In this document: positions 1-4,332 of the stretch, in pieces
How positions within the stretch are numbered: position 1 is the stretch's first letter
Layout: each line of letters starts with the position of its first letter
Assembly: GCA_016199405.1 (NCBI GenBank)
Contig: JACQGS010000102.1
Span: forward strand, 1 to 6,206
Source of the DNA: Chloroflexota bacterium
GTDB lineage: Bacteria; Chloroflexota; Anaerolineae; UBA4142
Direction: 5' to 3'
Length of the DNA: 6,206 bases
Notes under the pieces: model-generated
What the model was told of the DNA's origin: nothing
Databases searched by the model: none
Seen by the model: the letters and a program-made list of their open reading frames with translations, nothing else
Position numbers and translations under genes: made by a program

Positions 1-162
1 CTGAAAAGCGGCGTTAGAGAACGCCTGCCCCTTCAAATCTACGCCTGCCCCTTCAAATCTGTGATGGACTGAGACTCGGCGCGCCAGATCGTTCGTTACG
101 CCGGTGTACAAAACTGTATTGTGCTTGTTCGTCATGATGTAAACGTAGCCGGACTCGTTCAT
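1..162 (-). CDS. GIY-YIG family nuclease-like protein, N-terminal part, possibly disrupted
   Basis: Translating the minus strand from the ATG at 162-160 gives 54 codons open to the left edge, so the C-terminus is outside the window. The start MNESGYVYIMTNKHNTVLYT matches small stand-alone GIY-YIG proteins (YhbQ/UPF0213-like, usually about 80-100 residues). The first motif is VYI (residues 7-9), the second YTG (19-21, for YIG), and the Arg-rich helix DLARRV (25-30) holds the likely catalytic Arg, followed by His33 where the family has (Y)EH. Family members are single-domain putative DNA endonucleases, many of unproven function. From residue 35 on the sequence no longer resembles the usual EGFT-K-Y continuation. 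That point is exactly where the 20-bp tandem repeat begins, so the gene may be truncated or altered by repeat insertion (inference). A weak AAGG Shine-Dalgarno (170-173) lies 7 nt before the ATG. Family call confident; intactness unknown. Confidence 0.75.
   Translation of the reverse strand, partial: MNESGYVYIMTNKHNTVLYTGVTNDLARRVSVHHRFEGAGVDLKGQAFSNAAFQ
4..32 (-). repeat. Hairpin-forming palindrome beside the tandem repeat
   Basis: The plus strand has GGCGTT (10-15), loop AGAG (16-19), AACGCC (20-25), a perfect 6-bp stem. In minus-strand RNA the stem extends past a single bulged A (26): C27-G9, G28-C8, three G-U pairs (29-31 with 7-5) and A32-U4. That gives about 12 pairs around a CUCU tetraloop. 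A short U run (7-4) is used within the stem, so a classical intrinsic terminator is possible but not convincing. It resembles a REP-type palindromic element, cut by or close to the window edge. Confidence 0.6.
21..60. repeat. Perfect 20-bp tandem duplication
   Basis: The unit ACGCCTGCCCCTTCAAATCT occurs twice head to tail (21-40 and 41-60) without mismatch and without spacer. It lies inside the reading frame of the GIY-YIG gene. As 20 is not a multiple of three, the duplication shifts the frame between the copies: minus-strand codons read RFEGAGV in one and DLKGQAF in the next. The frame nevertheless stays open to the window edge. The inner end abuts the hairpin at 4-32. This looks like a recent slippage or duplication event in a dispersed-repeat sequence rather than coding constraint. 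Confidence 0.95.
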
Positions 163-170
163 GGTTGAAC

Positions 171-236
171 CTTGGGGATTGCTTCAAATGCATCTTGGGG
201 ATTGCTTCGGCACAAAACGCCTCGCAATGACGGTGA
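171..236. repeat. REP-like dispersed palindromic repeat filling the intergenic gap
   Basis: This 78-bp gap (163-240) between the HD-GYP stop codon and the GIY-YIG start is almost all repeat-like. CTTGGGGATTGCTTC occurs twice (171-185 and 194-208, 23 bp apart). The second copy runs into an imperfect hairpin: ATTGC (201-205) with GCAAT (224-228), and GGC (209-211) with GCC (219-221), with a small internal loop between them. On the minus strand it reads as the CGTCATTGCGAGG ... GAAGCAATC pattern, which I recall as a widespread intergenic repeat in unrelated bacteria. It begins a few bases after the TAA of the upstream gene, so it may cap the operon transcript, but there is no T tract typical of an intrinsic terminator. 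The left half overlaps the ribosome-binding region of the GIY-YIG gene. Confidence 0.7.
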
Positions 237-240
237 GCGA

Positions 241-3200
241 TTACGCTTGATTCAGCACGGTCATGAATGCCTCCACCGCCACCGGCTCAAAATGCGTGCC
301 GCTCTGCGACCGGATGAATTCGATTGCTTTTTCTTTCGACCATGCCGCGCGATACGGGCGCTCCGAGATCAACGCGTCGTACACATCCACGACCGCGAAC
401 ATTCTCGCCGCGAGCGGAATCTGCTCGCCTTTCAAGCCGCGCGGATAGCCGGTGCCGTCCCATTTTTCGTGATGACAGTACGGAATGTCGAGCGCGGGTT
501 TGAGATACGCAATCGGCAAAAGCAAAGCGTGGGCGTAGCCGGGATGCTTGCGCATTTGTTGCCATTCTTCATCCGTCAATTTGCCCGGCTTGAGCAAGAT
601 CCCATCGGGCACGCCCATTTTGCCGATGTCGTGCAAAAGCGCGCCGCGGCGCGCGTGGACGATTTCGCTCTCGCGGATGCCCGCCGCGCGCAGGAGCCGC
701 ATTGCCATTTCCGTCACGCGTTGAGTATGCCCTTCGGTTTCCTTGTCGCGCAAATCCATCGCGCGCGACCAACCTTCAATCGTCGTATCGTACGCCAGCC
801 ATAGGTCGGTGTTCGAGCGTTGCAAGTTTTGGAACAAATTGGCATTGTCGATCGCAATCGCGGATTGCCCTGCCAGCGCTTGAAGAAAATCTTGCCAGTC
901 CGGGTCGGGATTCAACGGCGCGCGATGCAGAATTTCCAGAACGCCTTTGACCTCGCCTTTGACGACGAGCGGGGTAGCGACACACGAAACAAAATCTTCG
1001 GTTTTGAACATCTCGACGCGCGGGATCGTTTCTCCGGCGGCGCGGAGGTCGGGAATGAAGACAGTCTTGCGTTCCATCGCCGCGCGGCCGGCGATTCCTT
1101 CTCCCACGCGCAGTTGCGAATGTTCGATCTCGCGCGTGCGGAAACCGCGGCTCGCTGCATATTCCAGCACATGCATATGGGGATTCATCAGTAACACGGC
1201 TGACGCGTCCACCTTGAGCTGTTGCTTCACTTGCTCCAGAATAACGTCCAGCGTCACGCGCAAATCGAGACTATTACTGATTGCCACGTCGATCGCGCGC
1301 AGAGACACCAAACGTTTCAAACGCTGGCGGGTTTCCTCAAACAGCCGCGCGGTTTCCATCGCCACCGAGATTTGATTCGCGAACAGAATCAGCAGCCGCT
1401 CGTCCTGCGGCGTGAACGCATTGACCCGCACATGCGTCACGCTGAGGACTCCGCGCAGTTCTTGCTCGTGGATAATCGGTACCCACAGCGCCGAACGGGT
1501 CGCGGAGTCAAAGCGAATCCAGCGTGAATCCGTCGTCACATCGGGGATGTACAAGGGGATGCGCTGCTGCGCGACCCAACCGACCAGACCGTGCTCTTCG
1601 CCGGCAGGAAAAATATGCTTCTCCATTTCCGCCAAATCCGCCGGTTCAAGTCCCAAACCAATTTCAAGGCGCAATTCGTCCCGCGTCGGGTCATAGCGGA
1701 GGAAGGACGCGCTGTCTGCGCGCAACGCTTTCATTGCGATCTTGCATAGGAATTTCAACTGTTGCTGCGAGTCGAGCACGCGATTCAAGGTCAGCCCCGC
1801 GTCGTACAGCAACGCCAGTTGTTCCGCGCGCTGGCGCGTTTCTTCGAGCAGGCGCGCGTTGTGCACCGCGCTTGCCGCCGGGCTTGCAAAAAGAGACAAA
1901 AGCCGCAAATCGGCTTGGCTATATTTCCGGCGCGACTCGCCGAGTTCGGTCACCGCGAGGACTCCAATGAGATTGCCGCCGTAGAGCATCGGCACTTCGG
2001 CAACCGCGCGGAGAGGTACGCCTTCGAAAAGGGAAGAACGAGATTCCCACGTTTGATAGTCGTCTACGATTTGCGGTTCGCGCGATTGCGCGACGCGCCC
2101 CGCCATCCCTTCGCCCATCTTCAATCGCGCGCCGATCGGGAATGGATATTCTGTTTTCACCGTCAATTCAAGCTCGTCGCTCGCTGAATCGTACAAATAC
2201 ATCGTCGCGCTGTTACTCTTGAGGAGTTTCGCGGCGTTGTCCGCGATGGTCTGGAGCAACGCCGACAATTCGTATTGGGCGGAGAGATTGAGCGCCGTTT
2301 CGTACAGCGCGGCAAATTCCTCCGCGCGGCGTTTGATTTCTTCTTCCGCGCGCTTGCGCTCGGTGATGTCGCGAACGATGCCGAGAATGGCGATCCCGCC
2401 GCGCTCATCTTGGAGCAACCCGCTGGTGCCTTCCATGTAGCAATATGCGCCTGACTTCATCCGAATGCGAATCTCGGTAGGTGGCAGGACTTCGCCTTGC
2501 AGGGTACGCTGAATCCGTTCGGCTAGCGCAGGAATATCGTCAGAATAAATCAGCGAGGCAAAAGGTTGTCCCAGCCACTCAGAGCGCGGCCAGCCGGTGA
2601 CGCTTTCAAAGGCGGCATTGATGGACAGGATGTTGCCTTCCACGCTCACCGTGTAGATGATGTCGGTGGCGCTCTCCACCACAGTGTGATAGCGGGCTTC
2701 GCTTTCGCGCAACGCCTCCTCCGCGTGTTTGCGTTCAGTCTCATCGCGATAATTCGCCACGAGCGCGCCGACACTTGGCTCGGCGAGGAGATTGGTGCCG
2801 ATTCCGTCAACCCATCGCCACGAACCGTCCTTGTGCCGAAAGCGAACTTGTAATGGCATGCTGTTGCCCGGCTTTTCACGGAGGGAAGCGAAGATTTGGT
2901 ACGCGCATCCCACATCGTCGGGATGCATTCCATCAAACGTGTTGCGCCCGATCATTTCTTCGGGAGTAGTCCCCACAATCCGCGCCGCCGCCGGACTGGC
3001 ATACAAAATTGTGCCATCGGGATTAGCAAGCGCGATCGCATCCACACTTTTTTCAATCAGCGCGCGGAATCGTTTTTCGCTTGCTTCGAGTGCCGCACTT
3101 TTCTCTCGCAATCCTTCATTGGCGTGTACGAGTTCGATATGCTTTTCTTCAATTTTACGAATCAGGCGCTCGCTGTACTCCTTCATCACCTCGCTTTGTT

Positions 3201-3600
3201 TCTTGCGCCGGCGCGGTACCACGCGGCGGGACCGCTTTCTCAGCATGATTTCGTGGAGCGCGTCGAGAATCACCTGTGTCTGCGCCGGTTTTTTGACGTA
3301 GCGATCCGCGCCGGCGTCGTGCGCCAGTTTCTCATCGCCGGGCGAAGTGTAAGTGGCGGTATAGATGATGACCGGCAAGCGTTGCAGTTTTTTGATTTTG
3401 CGGATTTCAATGCACAGCCCATAGCCATCGAGACTCGGCATCAATATATCGGAGATGAGCGCGTCGAAAGGTTCGCTCTTCAAAAGTTCGAGCGCGCGTT
3501 TGCCATCTTCGGCTTCGCGGAGCGTGTGTCCTTCGGCTTGGAGTTGGACTCGCAATAATTTTCGGTTCGTCGCGTTATCGTCCACAATCAGAATTTTCAT
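241..3600 (-). CDS. REC-PAS-PAS-GAF-GAF-GAF-HD-GYP response regulator, predicted c-di-GMP phosphodiesterase
   Basis: This 1119-residue cytoplasmic protein has no membrane segment visible. A receiver (1-120) has acidic pocket D7/D8, phospho-acceptor D51 (SDILMPSLDG), T81 and K104. A very basic linker (121-134) and a probable coiled coil (137-178) follow. Next come PAS1 with PAC (about 173-290), PAS2 with PAC (299-416) and three GAF domains (about 425-585, 592-757, 763-925), joined by similar helical linkers containing EETRQR. The HD-GYP domain (930-1119) keeps E954, H958, H990-D991, H1019, H1043-H1044, GYP (1051-1053) and D1072, so it should be active. HD-GYP enzymes hydrolyse cyclic di-GMP to pGpG or GMP. 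The ATG at 3600 overlaps the stop of the preceding regulator (ATGA), which fixes the start and suggests translational coupling; a weak GAAG lies 8 nt upstream. Phosphorylation by the operon's kinase probably gates the output (inference). The GAF ligands are unknown. Confidence 0.95.
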   Translation of the reverse strand: MKILIVDDNATNRKLLRVQLQAEGHTLREAEDGKRALELLKSEPFDALISDILMPSLDGYGLCIEIRKIKKLQRLPVIIYTATYTSPGDEKLAHDAGADRYVKKPAQTQVILDALHEIMLRKRSRRVVPRRRKKQSEVMKEYSERLIRKIEEKHIELVHANEGLREKSAALEASEKRFRALIEKSVDAIALANPDGTILYASPAAARIVGTTPEEMIGRNTFDGMHPDDVGCAYQIFASLREKPGNSMPLQVRFRHKDGSWRWVDGIGTNLLAEPSVGALVANYRDETERKHAEEALRESEARYHTVVESATDIIYTVSVEGNILSINAAFESVTGWPRSEWLGQPFASLIYSDDIPALAERIQRTLQGEVLPPTEIRIRMKSGAYCYMEGTSGLLQDERGGIAILGIVRDITERKRAEEEIKRRAEEFAALYETALNLSAQYELSALLQTIADNAAKLLKSNSATMYLYDSASDELELTVKTEYPFPIGARLKMGEGMAGRVAQSREPQIVDDYQTWESRSSLFEGVPLRAVAEVPMLYGGNLIGVLAVTELGESRRKYSQADLRLLSLFASPAASAVHNARLLEETRQRAEQLALLYDAGLTLNRVLDSQQQLKFLCKIAMKALRADSASFLRYDPTRDELRLEIGLGLEPADLAEMEKHIFPAGEEHGLVGWVAQQRIPLYIPDVTTDSRWIRFDSATRSALWVPIIHEQELRGVLSVTHVRVNAFTPQDERLLILFANQISVAMETARLFEETRQRLKRLVSLRAIDVAISNSLDLRVTLDVILEQVKQQLKVDASAVLLMNPHMHVLEYAASRGFRTREIEHSQLRVGEGIAGRAAMERKTVFIPDLRAAGETIPRVEMFKTEDFVSCVATPLVVKGEVKGVLEILHRAPLNPDPDWQDFLQALAGQSAIAIDNANLFQNLQRSNTDLWLAYDTTIEGWSRAMDLRDKETEGHTQRVTEMAMRLLRAAGIRESEIVHARRGALLHDIGKMGVPDGILLKPGKLTDEEWQQMRKHPGYAHALLLPIAYLKPALDIPYCHHEKWDGTGYPRGLKGEQIPLAARMFAVVDVYDALISERPYRAAWSKEKAIEFIRSQSGTHFEPVAVEAFMTVLNQA

Positions 3601-3968
3601 TTCGATTTCTTCTGGAATAGTTCATCAATTTCTGCAGGCAATTCGCGCGTGCTGATCGGTTTGACCAGGAACGCGTCGCATCCCGCCGCCAAGGCATCTT
3701 CGCGTTTAAAGCGATCGGGGTACGCCGTGACGGCGACGAGGAGAATGTCTTTGGTGGCAGGATTGGATTTGATTTGCCGCGCGAGCGTCAGCCCGTCTTC
3801 ATCCGGCAGCGCAAGGTCGAGCAATATCACGTCCGGTTTTTCGCGTTCGATCTCTAGCAAGCCCTTGCGCGCGGTTTCTGCATCGCGCACCGCGTTCCCT
3901 TCCACTGTCAAAACCACGTGCGCCAGTTTCAAACTGGTCGGTTCGTCTTCAATCACGAGGATGTTCAT
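3597..3968 (-). CDS. Single-domain response regulator (REC only)
   Basis: This 123-residue protein is a CheY-type receiver with no output domain. Its acidic pocket is E7/D8, the phospho-acceptor D51 (LLDLALPDEDG), the switch residues T81 and F100, and the conserved Lys K103 (LVKPIS). Such proteins act as phosphate shuttles, phosphate sinks or protein-binding switches. Given its place between the kinase and the HD-GYP regulator it probably takes phosphate from the upstream kinase (inference). Its start overlaps the end of the DivK-like gene by 20 bp and has its own Shine-Dalgarno (AAAGGA at 3979-3984). Its stop overlaps the start of the HD-GYP gene by 4 bp. It is clearly divergent from the neighbouring receiver, so the two are paralogues, not a recent duplication. 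Confidence 0.95.
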   Translation of the reverse strand: MNILVIEDEPTSLKLAHVVLTVEGNAVRDAETARKGLLEIEREKPDVILLDLALPDEDGLTLARQIKSNPATKDILLVAVTAYPDRFKREDALAAGCDAFLVKPISTRELPAEIDELFQKKSK

Positions 3969-4332
3969 TTTCCAAAAATCCTTTCACCTGTTGCGAAAAT
4001 TGCCGCGTGTCAATCGGTTTCGCGATGTAACCATCGCAACCGGCGGCGTACGCTTTTTGCTCGTCACCTTTCATCGCAAACGCGGTCAGCGCCACGATCA
4101 CGATATCTTTCGTTTGCGGATCGCCTTTCAATTTACGGGTGAGCGCAAGCCCATCCATTCCCGGCATTGCAATATCCATAAGGATCAGGACGGGCTTGGC
4201 GCGTTGAATCGACGCGAGCGCTTGGTCGGCGTTGCCCGCTTCGTCCACCCGAAAATCATCCGCTTTTAAAACGCTGGCGGCAAGTTTGAGATTGATCGGA
4301 TTGTCATCTACGATCAAAACAAGCGAATTCAT
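3949..4332 (-). CDS. DivK-like single-domain response regulator
   Basis: This 127-residue receiver-only protein has acidic pocket D9/D10, phospho-acceptor D53 (LMDIAMPGMDG), T83, switch Tyr102 and K105 (AKPID). The stretch ALTAFAMKGDE (81-91) followed by AAGCDGYIAKPI is characteristic of the DivK/PleD-receiver type, which works through protein contacts with kinases or effectors. The start at 4332 is chosen because its ATG overlaps the kinase stop (ATGA) and opens directly into the receiver's first strand. The frame stays open upstream to about 4581, but there it only shadows the kinase ATPase domain and has no receiver sequence. The nearest purine-rich stretch (GGGA, about 11 nt upstream) is a poor ribosome site, so translation likely depends on coupling to the kinase. 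Role in this operon: first acceptor or feedback regulator of the kinase (inference). Confidence 0.93.
   Translation of the reverse strand: MNSLVLIVDDNPINLKLAASVLKADDFRVDEAGNADQALASIQRAKPVLILMDIAMPGMDGLALTRKLKGDPQTKDIVIVALTAFAMKGDEQKAYAAGCDGYIAKPIDTRQFSQQVKGFLENEHPRD
3979..3984 (-). promoter_or_regulatory. Ribosome-binding site of the second response regulator
   Basis: The minus strand reads AAAGGA, 10 nt before the ATG at 3968, inside the 3' end of the DivK-like gene. It is the clearest Shine-Dalgarno in the operon. It supports the start at 3968 and independent initiation at a junction that is a 20-bp overlap rather than an ATGA. Confidence 0.6.

Noticed and set aside
21..60. CRISPR array
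   Set aside because: Only two 20-bp copies with no spacer between them, lying inside an open reading frame and without cas genes.
201..228. Rho-independent terminator after the HD-GYP gene
   Set aside because: The stem is interrupted and short and lacks a following T tract on the minus strand; it fits a dispersed palindromic repeat better.
2896..3558. Long plus-strand open frame (220 codons) opposite the HD-GYP regulator, and similar ones at 172-804 and 820-1194
   Set aside because: They lie antisense to a gene with clear domain motifs, show no recognisable domain, and are expected by-products of the codon bias of a GC-rich gene.
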